A stretch of DNA of 64,000 bases from Stutzerimonas stutzeri (GTDB lineage: Bacteria > Pseudomonadota > Gammaproteobacteria > Pseudomonadales > Pseudomonadaceae): positions 1 to 64,000 of the forward strand of contig NZ_JAMOII010000010.1 in NCBI RefSeq assembly GCF_024448985.1, read 5' to 3'. Within the stretch, counting starts at the first letter, position 1; every line of letters begins with the position of its first letter. This document shows, one piece after another, positions 27,289 to 36,111 of this stretch. The notes below the pieces were generated by a model. The model worked only from the letters and a program-made list of their open reading frames with translations, made no database searches and was not told where the DNA came from. The position numbers and the translations under genes were made by a program.

Positions 27289-28635
27289 ATGAAAAGTAAA
27301 TCGAATACATCTTCCTTGGCTGGTCACAAGAAGCAGATTTTTTGGATCGTCGTCATATTAAGCGTGGCACTTATGCTTGGCGGATTGCTTCTTCGCAGTA
27401 GTCCAGCTGTGCCCGATGCGGGCGACGCACATAGCGAGCATGGTGACGAATCGGAGCATGAGGATGAAGGGCATTCGGATGAGGATGCAGAAGCCGAAGG
27501 AGATCATGGCCATGATGAAGGAGGCGCCGATAGCGATCACGAGGTCGGTGCGGCAGAGAAAGATGAGCATGAAGATGAGCCCGAGGGAGCGGAGCATACT
27601 GAAACAGCAGAGGTAGAACTCTCAGAGACACAAATCCTAGCCGCCGGCATCTCACTGGCAACTGCTCAGCCCGCAAAGATAAAAAGCGCAATTGAGCTGC
27701 CTGGCGAAATTACATTCAACCAAGACCGCACAGCGCAAGTTGTGCCTCGTCTCTCAGGTGTCGTTGAAGCGGTCAAAGTCGATTTGGGCGAACAGGTGAA
27801 ACAGGGGCAAGTACTTGCTGTGATCGCGAGTACAGACCTGTCGGAACGTAGAAGCGAGTTCTACGCGGCGCAAAAACGTCTTGCATTGGCTCAAAAAACC
27901 TATCGACGCGAAAAGGAGCTATGGGAAGAGCGTATTTCTGCGGAACAGGATTATTTACAGGCACAACAGGCTTTACGGGAAGCAGAGCTGACTGTTGCGA
28001 ATGCAAACGCACAGCTACAAGCGCTTGGCAGTGATGCTGGCAAGCCAGACGCATTGAGCCGCTACGAACTCAGGGCGCCGTTCGATGGGATGATCGTTGA
28101 GAAGGACATCACGCTCGGTGAGTCAGTCAATACCGATGACCAGATATTCATCATTTCCGATCTCTCCACCGTGTGGGCAGATATCAGCGTTCCTGCCAAT
28201 GCACTCAGCGCGGTACGAGTAGGCAGCAATGCCGTTATCGAGGCCACAGCATTCGAGTCCAGTGCCAATGGAACCGTTTCTTATGTCGGCTCACTTGTTG
28301 GTCAGCAAAGCCGCGCCGCTACCGCCCGGGTCACACTTCCCAACCCTGAAGGGGTTTGGCGCCCCGGCCTGTTCGTCAAAGTGCAGGTAGGCGCTGGCGA
28401 AGCATCCGTGCCAGTCGCAGTAAGTCCTGATGCGATCCACACATTGGAAGAAAAGCCGGTGGTGTTTGTACGGACCGACCATGGCTTTGCTGCTCAGCCA
28501 ATCGTGAGTGGCCGCAGCGATAGTGACGCGGTCGAAATCAAGGAAGGCCTCCAGCCCGGAGCGCGCTATGCCTTGGATAACAGCTTCATCATCAAGTCCG
28601 AGCTTGGCAAAGCCAGCGCCTCGCATGCTCACTGA
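27289..28635 (+). CDS. czcB: CzcB: membrane fusion protein with a His/acidic metal-binding stretch
   Basis: 448 residues: membrane anchor (about 16-35), then a stretch of about 65 residues rich in His, Asp and Glu (about 43-107, for example HGDESEHEDEGHSDEDAEAE), then the adaptor core (ELPGEITFNQD, DLGEQVKQGQVLAVI, RYELRAPFDGMIVEKDI). The His-rich stretch suits Zn/Cd/Co binding. Links CzcA to CzcC. 8 bases after czcC. Confidence 0.93.
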   Translation: MKSKSNTSSLAGHKKQIFWIVVILSVALMLGGLLLRSSPAVPDAGDAHSEHGDESEHEDEGHSDEDAEAEGDHGHDEGGADSDHEVGAAEKDEHEDEPEGAEHTETAEVELSETQILAAGISLATAQPAKIKSAIELPGEITFNQDRTAQVVPRLSGVVEAVKVDLGEQVKQGQVLAVIASTDLSERRSEFYAAQKRLALAQKTYRREKELWEERISAEQDYLQAQQALREAELTVANANAQLQALGSDAGKPDALSRYELRAPFDGMIVEKDITLGESVNTDDQIFIISDLSTVWADISVPANALSAVRVGSNAVIEATAFESSANGTVSYVGSLVGQQSRAATARVTLPNPEGVWRPGLFVKVQVGAGEASVPVAVSPDAIHTLEEKPVVFVRTDHGFAAQPIVSGRSDSDAVEIKEGLQPGARYALDNSFIIKSELGKASASHAH

Positions 28636-28652
28636 TACGGAGTTATAGAATC

Positions 28653-31600
28653 GTGTTCGAACGTATCATTCGTTTTTCTATCGAGCATCGCTGGTTGGTT
28701 ATGCTAGCCGTGCTTGGCATGGCAGCGTTAGGAGCTTACAGCTACCAAAAGCTGCCTATCGATGCTGTCCCGGATATCACCAACGTACAGGTGCAAATCA
28801 ACACTGCGGCGCCAGGTTATTCCCCGCTGGAAGTGGAGCAGCGTATTACCTACCCGCTCGAGACGGTAATGGCTGGGCTGCCCAAGCTCGAGCAGACACG
28901 ATCCTTGTCTCGATATGGACTTTCTCAGATCACAGTTATTTTTGAGGAAGGCACTGACATCTATTTTGCCCGCCAACTTGTGAACGAGCGCCTGGGAGGG
29001 GCCAAAGATCAGCTCCCAGATGGCGTCACTCCAACACTTGGCCCTATTTCCACTGGGCTTGGCGAAATCTATTTTTGGACGGTTGAAGCTGAGGAAGGTG
29101 CCACCAAATCGGACGGTACGCCGTATACCCCTGCTGACTTGCGTGAGATTCAAGATTGGATCATCAAACCGCAAGTCCGAAATGTACCTGGTGTTACTGA
29201 GATCAATACGATCGGAGGATATGCAAAGGAATATCAGATCGCCCCCAACCCAGACACTTTGCGGTCGTTTGGACTAACACTACAAGATTTGATCGAGGCG
29301 GTTGAGCAAAACAATAACAATCTAGGTGCCGGATATATTGAAAAGCGCGGCGAGCAGTATCTTGTTCGCGCTCCAGGACAAATGCAGTCTGTGGAGGACA
29401 TCCGCGATACCCTTATTAGCAACGTTGACGGTACCCCAGTGCGTATCCGCGACGTTGCGACGGTCGAGGTTGGAAAGGAGCTCCGCACTGGCGCAGCCAC
29501 CGAGAATGGCCGCGAAGTGGTACTAGGTACGGCCTTCATGCTTATCGGTGAAAATAGCCGAGTAGTTTCAAGGGCTGTCGACGACAAGATGAAAGAGATA
29601 AACCTTTCGCTTCCGGAAGGCGTAAAGGCAATTACTGTCTACGATCGAACTGTACTCGTAGACAAAGCTATATCCACCGTTAAGAAGAACCTCACTGAGG
29701 GTGCCATTCTTGTTGTGGTTATACTTTTTCTCTTCTTAGGCAATATCCGGGCGGCGATCCTAACCGCGCTTGTGATACCGCTTTCTATGCTCTTCACGTT
29801 CACCGGCATGGTAGCCAATCAGGTCAGCGCCAACCTGATGAGCCTAGGCGCATTGGATTTCGGCATCATTATCGATGGAGCCGTGGTGATTGTTGAGAAC
29901 TGCGTGCGTCGACTTGCACACGCTCAGTCCCATCACGGACGGGCATTAACACTGTCCGAACGGCTTCATGAAGTATTCGCTGCGGCAAAGGAAGTGCGTC
30001 GGCCTCTATTGTATGGGCAGCTGATCATTATGATCGTGTATCTGCCGATATTCGCCCTTACAGGGGTAGAAGGTAAGATGTTCACGCCCATGGCGTTTAC
30101 CGTAGTGACAGCGCTATTCGGGGCGATAATCCTTTCGGTGACGTTCGTCCCGGCGGCCGTTGCGCTCTTTATCGGTAAGCGGGTTACGGAAAAGGAAAAC
30201 TTTCTAATCCGCAATGCTAAACGGGCCTACGCACCTGCGCTCGATGCGGTAATGGCCAACAAGCCAGCAGTGCTCACCTTTGCGGTAGTTGTAGTCATAC
30301 TTTCTGGCCTCGTAGGGTCACGTATGGGCAGTGAATTCGTGCCTAGCCTCAACGAGGGAGACTTCGCTATCCAAGCCCTTCGTGTACCAGCTACCAGTCT
30401 TAGTCAGTCTGTAGAGATGCAGCAGCAGCTGGAGCGAAAGCTTATGGATGAGTTTCCGGAGATTGAACGCATATTTGCGCGAACTGGCACTGCGGAAGTG
30501 GCATCGGATGCTATGCCTCCAAATATCTCTGACGGGTACGTCATGCTGAAGCCACAAGAACAGTGGCCGGATCCAGGCAAGTCGCGTAATCAGCTCTTAA
30601 GCGAGGTGCAAGCATCCGCCGCTGAGTTGCCGGGCAATAACTACGAGTTTTCCCAGCCGATTCAGCTGCGTTTCAACGAGCTGATTTCCGGAGTTCGTGC
30701 CGCGGTAGCCGTGAAAATCTATGGTGATGACATGGACGTTCTTAACAGCACGGCGGCGGAAGTATCCGAGGTGCTAGGACAAGTACCAGGCGCTTCAGAG
30801 GTTACGGTCGAGCAGACGACTGGCCTTCCCATGCTCACGATTGATATCGATCGCGATCAGATCGCACGATACGGCCTGAGTCTAGATACCGTCCAGCAAG
30901 CGGTTGCAGTAGCTATCGGTGGCCGAGAGGCAGGCACCTTGTTTCAAGGAGATCGGCGTTTCGATATCGTGGTTCGTTTACCGGACGAGATACGCAGCGA
31001 TCTCGCCGCAATTGAGCGGCTTCCAATTGCCCTTCCAAGGGAATTAAACAGCACCATAAGTTATATCCCCCTCGGCGAGGTGGCCACCCTGGATTTGGCC
31101 CCCGGTCCGAATCAGATCAGTAGAGAAGAAGGGAAACGGCGAATTGTCGTCAGTGCAAACGTCCGTGGTCGTGACATTGGATCATTCGTATCTGAGGCAG
31201 AACAGAAAATCCAGGCCCAGGTAGATATCCCGGCAGGTTATTGGATCGACTGGGGCGGTACCTTTGAGCAGCTTGAATCGGCAACGAAGCGGCTGCAGAT
31301 TGTCGTCCCCGTGGCGCTGCTCCTGGTCTTCATTCTGCTTTTCATGATGTTCAACAATGTCAAAGACGGTTTGTTGGTCTTTACAGGGATTCCATTTGCG
31401 CTCACCGGAGGCATTGTTGCGCTGTGGCTCAGAGATATCCCATTGTCCATTTCAGCAGGTGTTGGCTTTATTGCTCTGTCAGGCGTCGCCGTTCTAAATG
31501 GCCTGGTAATGATCTCCTTCATCCGTAGCCTACGGGAGCAAGGTTTACCTCTGGACACTGCGATCCGCGAAGGTGCCCTTACCCGGCTACGACCGGTATT

Positions 31601-31823
31601 GATGACAGCCTTAGTGGCTTCACTCGGGTTCGTTCCAATGGCCTTGAATGTGGGTACCGGTGCAGAGGTACAACGTCCCCTTGCGACGGTGGTGATCGGG
31701 GGGATTCTCTCCTCAACGGTGCTAACGCTATTAGTTTTGCCGTTGCTCTACCAGATGGCTCATCGACGCGAAGACGAATTGGAGGAGCAAGAAATCGCGT
31801 TGGCCGCTGACAGAACAAGCTAG
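28653..31823 (+). CDS. czcA: CzcA: divalent metal RND efflux pump
   Basis: 1056 residues from a GTG. TM4 reads GALDFGIIIDGAVVIVEN, the DFG-x-x-x-DGAV form of the Zn/Co/Cd (CzcA) branch, clearly different from the CusA form at 7479-10637. It exports divalent metals from periplasm or cytoplasm using protons. 17 bases after czcB and followed by a strong hairpin. Confidence 0.95.
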   Translation: MFERIIRFSIEHRWLVMLAVLGMAALGAYSYQKLPIDAVPDITNVQVQINTAAPGYSPLEVEQRITYPLETVMAGLPKLEQTRSLSRYGLSQITVIFEEGTDIYFARQLVNERLGGAKDQLPDGVTPTLGPISTGLGEIYFWTVEAEEGATKSDGTPYTPADLREIQDWIIKPQVRNVPGVTEINTIGGYAKEYQIAPNPDTLRSFGLTLQDLIEAVEQNNNNLGAGYIEKRGEQYLVRAPGQMQSVEDIRDTLISNVDGTPVRIRDVATVEVGKELRTGAATENGREVVLGTAFMLIGENSRVVSRAVDDKMKEINLSLPEGVKAITVYDRTVLVDKAISTVKKNLTEGAILVVVILFLFLGNIRAAILTALVIPLSMLFTFTGMVANQVSANLMSLGALDFGIIIDGAVVIVENCVRRLAHAQSHHGRALTLSERLHEVFAAAKEVRRPLLYGQLIIMIVYLPIFALTGVEGKMFTPMAFTVVTALFGAIILSVTFVPAAVALFIGKRVTEKENFLIRNAKRAYAPALDAVMANKPAVLTFAVVVVILSGLVGSRMGSEFVPSLNEGDFAIQALRVPATSLSQSVEMQQQLERKLMDEFPEIERIFARTGTAEVASDAMPPNISDGYVMLKPQEQWPDPGKSRNQLLSEVQASAAELPGNNYEFSQPIQLRFNELISGVRAAVAVKIYGDDMDVLNSTAAEVSEVLGQVPGASEVTVEQTTGLPMLTIDIDRDQIARYGLSLDTVQQAVAVAIGGREAGTLFQGDRRFDIVVRLPDEIRSDLAAIERLPIALPRELNSTISYIPLGEVATLDLAPGPNQISREEGKRRIVVSANVRGRDIGSFVSEAEQKIQAQVDIPAGYWIDWGGTFEQLESATKRLQIVVPVALLLVFILLFMMFNNVKDGLLVFTGIPFALTGGIVALWLRDIPLSISAGVGFIALSGVAVLNGLVMISFIRSLREQGLPLDTAIREGALTRLRPVLMTALVASLGFVPMALNVGTGAEVQRPLATVVIGGILSSTVLTLLVLPLLYQMAHRREDELEEQEIALAADRTS

Positions 31824-31844
31824 AGATTGGATGGCGGCACACAA

Positions 31845-31878
31845 CGCCCCGTTCTTGCTAGCTAGCGAGAACGGGGCG
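31845..31878 (+). terminator. Hairpin terminator after czcA
   Basis: An 11-bp perfect stem (CGCCCCGTTCT with its complement) with further pairing in the loop, 21 bases after the stop. The T-run is weak. Confidence 0.7.
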
Positions 31879-32073
31879 CGTTAATTATCGGAGCGCAGTT
31901 TCATTAGCGGCGCAGCGGACAGCACAGCCTTTGTGGCGCAGTCTGATGCATCTAAGCGGTAAATAAAAAATTGCTCAGCGCTTAGTGCGTATGACTTTCG
32001 CTACATACGCGTCCTTGACCTGATGGCTTTCACCCACGGTGAGCTGACGAAGGATTATGCAAACAGCGACTGA

Positions 32074-32262
32074 CCTGCCCCGGTCGGCAGCAAAGGGCGA
32101 TAGCTACGACAAAGCCCTGGCTGGAACGATCAGCGGGCTGTGCAAGGCCGAGCTGACACCGTCAATCATGGGCGAACCGTGAGGCCTTTGAGATAGCGAC
32201 CCAGACATGGGTGCGCTGTACGCCACAGCGTCTGTTCAGCTCACTCGGACATGATCCTTGCG
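32074..32262 (+). pseudogene. Degenerate 3' fragment of an IS3-family transposase
   Basis: Across three frames it reads VGSK, then GDSYDKALAGTISGLCKAEL, then ANREAFEIATQTWVRCTPQR, the C-terminal part of an IS3 transposase. The catalytic Glu of the ALAET motif is now Gly and at least two frameshifts are present, so it is dead. The rest of 31879-32370 shows nothing else. Confidence 0.8.
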
Positions 32263-32370
32263 AAGGCTAATAACAACAGATCAGGCAATGGCGGCCTGAC
32301 TTAAACGAAACGGCTTATATAAATTCCGGGCGATTCGCTGGTAGCGATGTTGCGGGCAAGTTATGGAAAC

Positions 32371-32394
32371 AAAAAAGCGCCCCGAAGGGCGCTT
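32371..32394 (-). terminator. Rho-independent terminator of the 32692-32462 gene
   Basis: On the minus strand AAGCGCCC-TTCG-GGGCGCTT followed by a T-run, 68 bases after the stop. Confidence 0.9.
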
Positions 32395-32461
32395 AGAGTG
32401 CAACTGCTTCCAAAGGAGATTGGAAGCTGCCGGAGGCGAATATCGTTCAGATATGAAGCGG

Positions 32462-32692
32462 TTAGTCAGCTTTGGTTTCTTTCTTGCTTTCCGTATTGTT
32501 CTGATCTTGGCGGGTATCCTTAATCTGTAATTCGTCTATTTTTCGTTTGGCGGATTCGGTTCCGTGAATTCGTTTTTGATCTGCTCGGAATTTTTCATTA
32601 AATTTAATTGAGCGGTCGTAACCATCTTCTGCATAAGACAATGCGGAGCCGCAGATTACCAAACCAACAACAATAGCTTTCAACAGATTCAT
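32462..32692 (-). CDS. Small exported protein with a PtrA-like mature start
   Basis: 76 residues from the ATG at 32692 (NLLKAIVVGLVICGSALSYA signal peptide). The mature part starts EDGYDRSIKFNEKF and is very hydrophilic, ending Lys/Glu/Asp-rich. The start recalls EGGSDRT of the protein at 6614-6940, so both may belong to one metal-induced small-protein group. Preceded by metal-box-like dyads (32802-33067). The longer frame from 32791 has no signal peptide at its start. Confidence 0.7.
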   Translation of the reverse strand: MNLLKAIVVGLVICGSALSYAEDGYDRSIKFNEKFRADQKRIHGTESAKRKIDELQIKDTRQDQNNTESKKETKAD

Positions 32693-32801
32693 AGGGCAGT
32701 CCTCGCTAAATTCAAAGGTGGCTTGCTGAGCTTTCTCGCTGAGCCCTGCAGGTTCGAATGAATTTTGCGTGATTGAAGTTAACAGCAGCATGAGCCAAGC
32801 A

Positions 32802-32820
32802 TTACATTATTGAAATGTAA
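32802..32820. promoter_or_regulatory. Palindrome with two overlapping cop-box-like matches
   Basis: Half-sites TTACA and TGTAA nine bases apart inside a longer perfect palindrome whose arms are GCATTACATT and its complement (32800-32824). TTACA-TTAT-TGAAA and TTATT-GAAA-TGTAA overlap here. It is 110 bases from the small gene start at 32692. Confidence 0.5.
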
Positions 32821-32921
32821 TGCTTCCATTGCGCGGTGACATGAGCGCCTTGCTTCGTCATGTCAGCACCGAGGCGCACCAATCTGCAAGGGCCTATCCT
32901 ACGAAAAGAATGATTGGAAGA

Positions 32922-32935
32922 TTACAATTTTGTCA
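32922..32935. promoter_or_regulatory. cop-box-like dyad upstream of czcD
   Basis: TTACA-ATTT-TGTCA. A weaker copy, TCGCA-TTTC-TGTCA, is at 33054-33067, nearer to czcD. The 32693-33168 gap has no other gene. Confidence 0.6.
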
Positions 32936-33168
32936 TCTTCGGATTGACGCCGCATCATCTATCATTAGCGAGCAACGTCGTTTAACGTTTGAGAGGGATC
33001 GGCCAGTTATCGGCAAGTTTCAGACGATAATGCACGAACTCGCTTGAGAGTGGTCGCATTTCTGTCAGTGTGGTTTGGAAGGCCAGATGGTATTGGTGCT
33101 AGTATTATCTATTACTTTTTTGGGCTCCCTATCCTTGTCTTATGTTATTTAAGGACGGTTAAAAACCA

Positions 33169-34089
33169 ATGGCTCACGAACATAACCATAACACCGAAGC
33201 CATAGGCGATAAGCGTTTAATCGCTGCCATTGGCGTTAATACTGTGCTAACTCTGGCACAAGTTGTTGGAGGAATACTTTCTGGCAGTTTATCGCTCATA
33301 GCTGACGCGCTACATAACTTGAGCGATGCCGCATCACTGGTTATTGCGCTCATCGCACGTAAAATCGGTCGCAAACCGCCAGATGCTTTTAAAACCTTCG
33401 GCTACCGACGCAGTGAAACCATAGCGGCTTTGATTAACTTGGTCACGCTGATTATCGTTGGTCTCTACCTCATCTACGAAGCTATAGGTCGGTTTTTTGC
33501 CCCACAGCCCATTGAAGGATGGACAGTGGTCGTGGTGGCGGGAATAGCCTTGATTGTAGATGTCGTCACGGCCTTGCTCACCTACACAATGTCTAAGAAT
33601 AGCATGAATATAAAGGCGGCATTCTTGCACAATGTGTCGGATGCGCTGGCCTCCGTCGGTGTTATTATTGCCGGAACATTAATCCTTCTGTATGACTGGT
33701 ATTGGACAGATACTGTACTGACGCTGATGATTGCTGGTTACGTGCTATGGCAGGGCTTTAGCATGCTACCTAAAACCATTCACTTGTTAATGGAGGGCGC
33801 ACCAGAAGGAGTTTCCATCACTGATATAATCAATGTCATGGAGCAAGTGGACGACGTTGTGAGTGTTCACCACGTACATGTCTGGGAAATTGCCGAACAT
33901 TCAACTGCATTGGAAGCTCACGTTGTCATCAAGAAGGCTAGCCTGCCCGAAATTGAACGAGTGAAGACTGATTTAAAACGTGTACTTCATGAGCGATTCA
34001 AAGTCAGCCACTCGACACTTGAAATGGAGCTAGACGGCAGTGTTTGTATCGACACCAGGCAGGCCGACAGTCATCGCAGCGAAGCATAA
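33169..34089 (+). CDS. czcD: CzcD-type cation diffusion facilitator
   Basis: 306 residues: a His-rich start (MAHEHNHN), six membrane helices with the zinc-site motifs DALHNLSDAA (His49, Asp53) and LHNVSDALASVGV, and a C-terminal cytosolic domain (SVHHVHVWEIAEHSTALEAH). Exports Zn/Cd/Co from the cytosol. Its codons look more AT-rich than those of the flanking genes, suggesting a separate origin. Confidence 0.93.
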   Translation: MAHEHNHNTEAIGDKRLIAAIGVNTVLTLAQVVGGILSGSLSLIADALHNLSDAASLVIALIARKIGRKPPDAFKTFGYRRSETIAALINLVTLIIVGLYLIYEAIGRFFAPQPIEGWTVVVVAGIALIVDVVTALLTYTMSKNSMNIKAAFLHNVSDALASVGVIIAGTLILLYDWYWTDTVLTLMIAGYVLWQGFSMLPKTIHLLMEGAPEGVSITDIINVMEQVDDVVSVHHVHVWEIAEHSTALEAHVVIKKASLPEIERVKTDLKRVLHERFKVSHSTLEMELDGSVCIDTRQADSHRSEA

Positions 34090-34303
34090 GCCTGCTTTGC
34101 GCTCACCGCTGTTGCTAGACAGTTATCTCGATATCAACGGAGTGAACTTGCGACATCACTCGTTGGCGCTATGTCTTCGACCAGAGACATGCTAGCGGCA
34201 TGTGGCCAAAGCAGCTCGTCACGAGGAGATCAGGCTAGGTCGTGGCACCTTCGGCAGGCTGCCGCGACGAGCAAGCCCCGCCAGTCGCTACCGCCGCGGA
34301 CGC

Positions 34304-34765
34304 TCAGAGCCAGCGGCGGACTCGTGCGCGGTAGCGAGCGAATGATTCGCCGAACAGCGCTTCCAGCGCCGACTCTTCGGGTTCGATTTGGAAACGATTC
34401 ATGTAAAGCACGAAGGCAACCACGCCCAGCAGGGTAAAAGGCGAGGCCAGGGCCAGCGCGCAGGCCGTCAGGCTGATGGCGAAGCCCAAATACATGGGGT
34501 TGCGGCTGTACTGATAGATGCCAGCCTCCACCAACACCGAAGCCTGCTGCGGCTGCAATGGATTGACAGTAGTACGTGCGCGGCGAAACGACAGTACGCC
34601 GGCGAAACACACGCCGAGCCCCAGGAACAGTACCGGCAAAGCGAAGGTCAGCCGCGCGGTCCATGCCAGTTCGATGCTCGGTAATCTGGGCCCCGACAAA
34701 CCCATCAGCAGAGCGATCAGGCCAGCTACGAGCAGCGGTGGCACGCGGTTCTCCAGCGCGCTCAT
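34304..34765 (-). CDS. ICMT/PEMT-family membrane methyltransferase
   Basis: 153 residues with four or five hydrophobic segments and the SAM-binding motif of the isoprenylcysteine carboxyl methyltransferase family (YQYSRNPMYLGF, later EPEESALEALFGESFARYR). Bacterial members methylate unknown small molecules or lipids. Last gene of the dsbB-dsbA-ICMT operon, 4 bases after dsbA. Confidence 0.82.
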   Translation of the reverse strand: MSALENRVPPLLVAGLIALLMGLSGPRLPSIELAWTARLTFALPVLFLGLGVCFAGVLSFRRARTTVNPLQPQQASVLVEAGIYQYSRNPMYLGFAISLTACALALASPFTLLGVVAFVLYMNRFQIEPEESALEALFGESFARYRARVRRWL

Positions 34766-34769
34766 AGTG

Positions 34770-35450
34770 TCATTCCCGTGCCTTGGCCACTTCGCTGCTC
34801 ACTAATCGGCGCAGCGGCTCCGGGCCGAACTCGCTGAGCGCTCGACCATTGACAAAAAAGGTCGGGGTGCCACGAATCCCAACGGCCTTGACGTCCTGCA
34901 TGTCCGTTTCAAGCACGGCGTTGACGCTAGGCGTATGCATGTCCTGGCGAGCCTGCTCCAAGTTCAAACCGACGCGCTCGGCAGCAGCCCATGCCTGCGT
35001 TACCTTGGGGTCGTCGTGCCAACCGGGCTGGGTCTCCAGCACAGCCTCCAGCACTTGTTCATGGAGATTTTGCTTGCGCGCCGCCTCAAGCATCCGCGCC
35101 ACTTCTTCCGAACCTTGATGAAACAGTACATAGCGCAGCACCAGACGTACATCTTCCGGGTTCTCGGCGAGGATCTGCTTCACAAAGGGATGGAAGGCGC
35201 GGCATGCCTCGCATGAAGGATCGAAGAACTCGACAATGGTTACTGGCGCTTGCGCCGGGCCGAACACCGGCGAGTGGAAGCGAACCAGTTGGCCTCCGTT
35301 CTGTTTGGGTTGTGTCGCGGTCTCTTGGGCTGTCGAACTGGGAGCCTGGGCCTGTTGAGGCGACTGCGAGGGGGAATAGAAGAATGCGGCGGCGGCAAAA
35401 ACGGCCAGGATCACGGCACTGATGATCAGGACCACGGAACGGCGATTCAT
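34770..35450 (-). CDS. Periplasmic DsbA/BdbD-like thiol oxidoreductase
   Basis: 226 residues from the ATG at 35450. N-terminal membrane anchor or signal (RSVVLIISAVILAVFAAAAF), then a thioredoxin fold with active site CEAC (Cys80, Cys83) and cis-proline motif RGTPTFF. It forms or repairs disulfides outside the cytosol. Its ATG overlaps the dsbB stop by four bases. With metal genes it may protect thiols from copper damage, as proposed for ScsC-type proteins (inference). Confidence 0.85.
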   Translation of the reverse strand: MNRRSVVLIISAVILAVFAAAAFFYSPSQSPQQAQAPSSTAQETATQPKQNGGQLVRFHSPVFGPAQAPVTIVEFFDPSCEACRAFHPFVKQILAENPEDVRLVLRYVLFHQGSEEVARMLEAARKQNLHEQVLEAVLETQPGWHDDPKVTQAWAAAERVGLNLEQARQDMHTPSVNAVLETDMQDVKAVGIRGTPTFFVNGRALSEFGPEPLRRLVSSEVAKARE

Positions 35451-35881
35451 GGAGTTGTTCTCCGACGGATGAGAATGAGCAGGATGGCGATCAGGATAAA
35501 GGCGAACAAGGCGAGTGCCGGCAGGGGCACCACGCCGAAGAGGGTCATTCCGGCGCCTGAGCAGGATGGACCGGTGGCCGTGCAGGGCTGGATCGGCTGT
35601 GGAATCAGCCCTGCATAGAGCAGCGTGTGAACAAATGCCAGAGCCGCACCGATAGCGGTCAGCGGTAGGGCGTAACGCCAGACTGTGAAATCCGAGCGGT
35701 AGCAGGCGATGGCCAGGATCACCGCCAGCGGAAACATAAAGGCGCGCTGGAACCAGCACAAAACACAGGGTGCCTGGCCCATCACCTCGCCAATGTACAG
35801 CGCGGATAGGGTCGATACCAGTGCGACCAGCCAGGTTAGCAGCAGCAGGTTCCAGGTCATGCCTGAACGTTGAGGATTCAT
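35447..35881 (-). CDS. DsbB/BdbC-like disulfide oxidase
   Basis: 144 residues, four membrane helices, quinone-side pair CVLC (Cys39, Cys42) and periplasmic pair Cys100/Cys107 (PCTATGPSC). It reoxidises its DsbA-like partner using quinones. First gene of the operon; the 230-base gap to the next, divergent gene should hold both promoters. Confidence 0.87.
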   Translation of the reverse strand: MNPQRSGMTWNLLLLTWLVALVSTLSALYIGEVMGQAPCVLCWFQRAFMFPLAVILAIACYRSDFTVWRYALPLTAIGAALAFVHTLLYAGLIPQPIQPCTATGPSCSGAGMTLFGVVPLPALALFAFILIAILLILIRRRTTP

Positions 35882-36111
35882 TGCGGTTAGCTCCTGGCGG
35901 TGACGAACACTTGCGTCAGACCCGCCATCCGGTTATTTCGAAACACCATGCTTCCTCTTGTCGGCAAGACTTGTTGGAGCGTTGTAAACCTTCGCCCACC
36001 GGCACAAGCGAAAAGCAACCAGGCAGCCCGCTGCGCAACCAGCCTCAACGCTGGGTTAAATCCGATGCCAGTGCGAGAATGTCGCCCTTGCGCAGCAAGA
36101 GAAGATATCAG

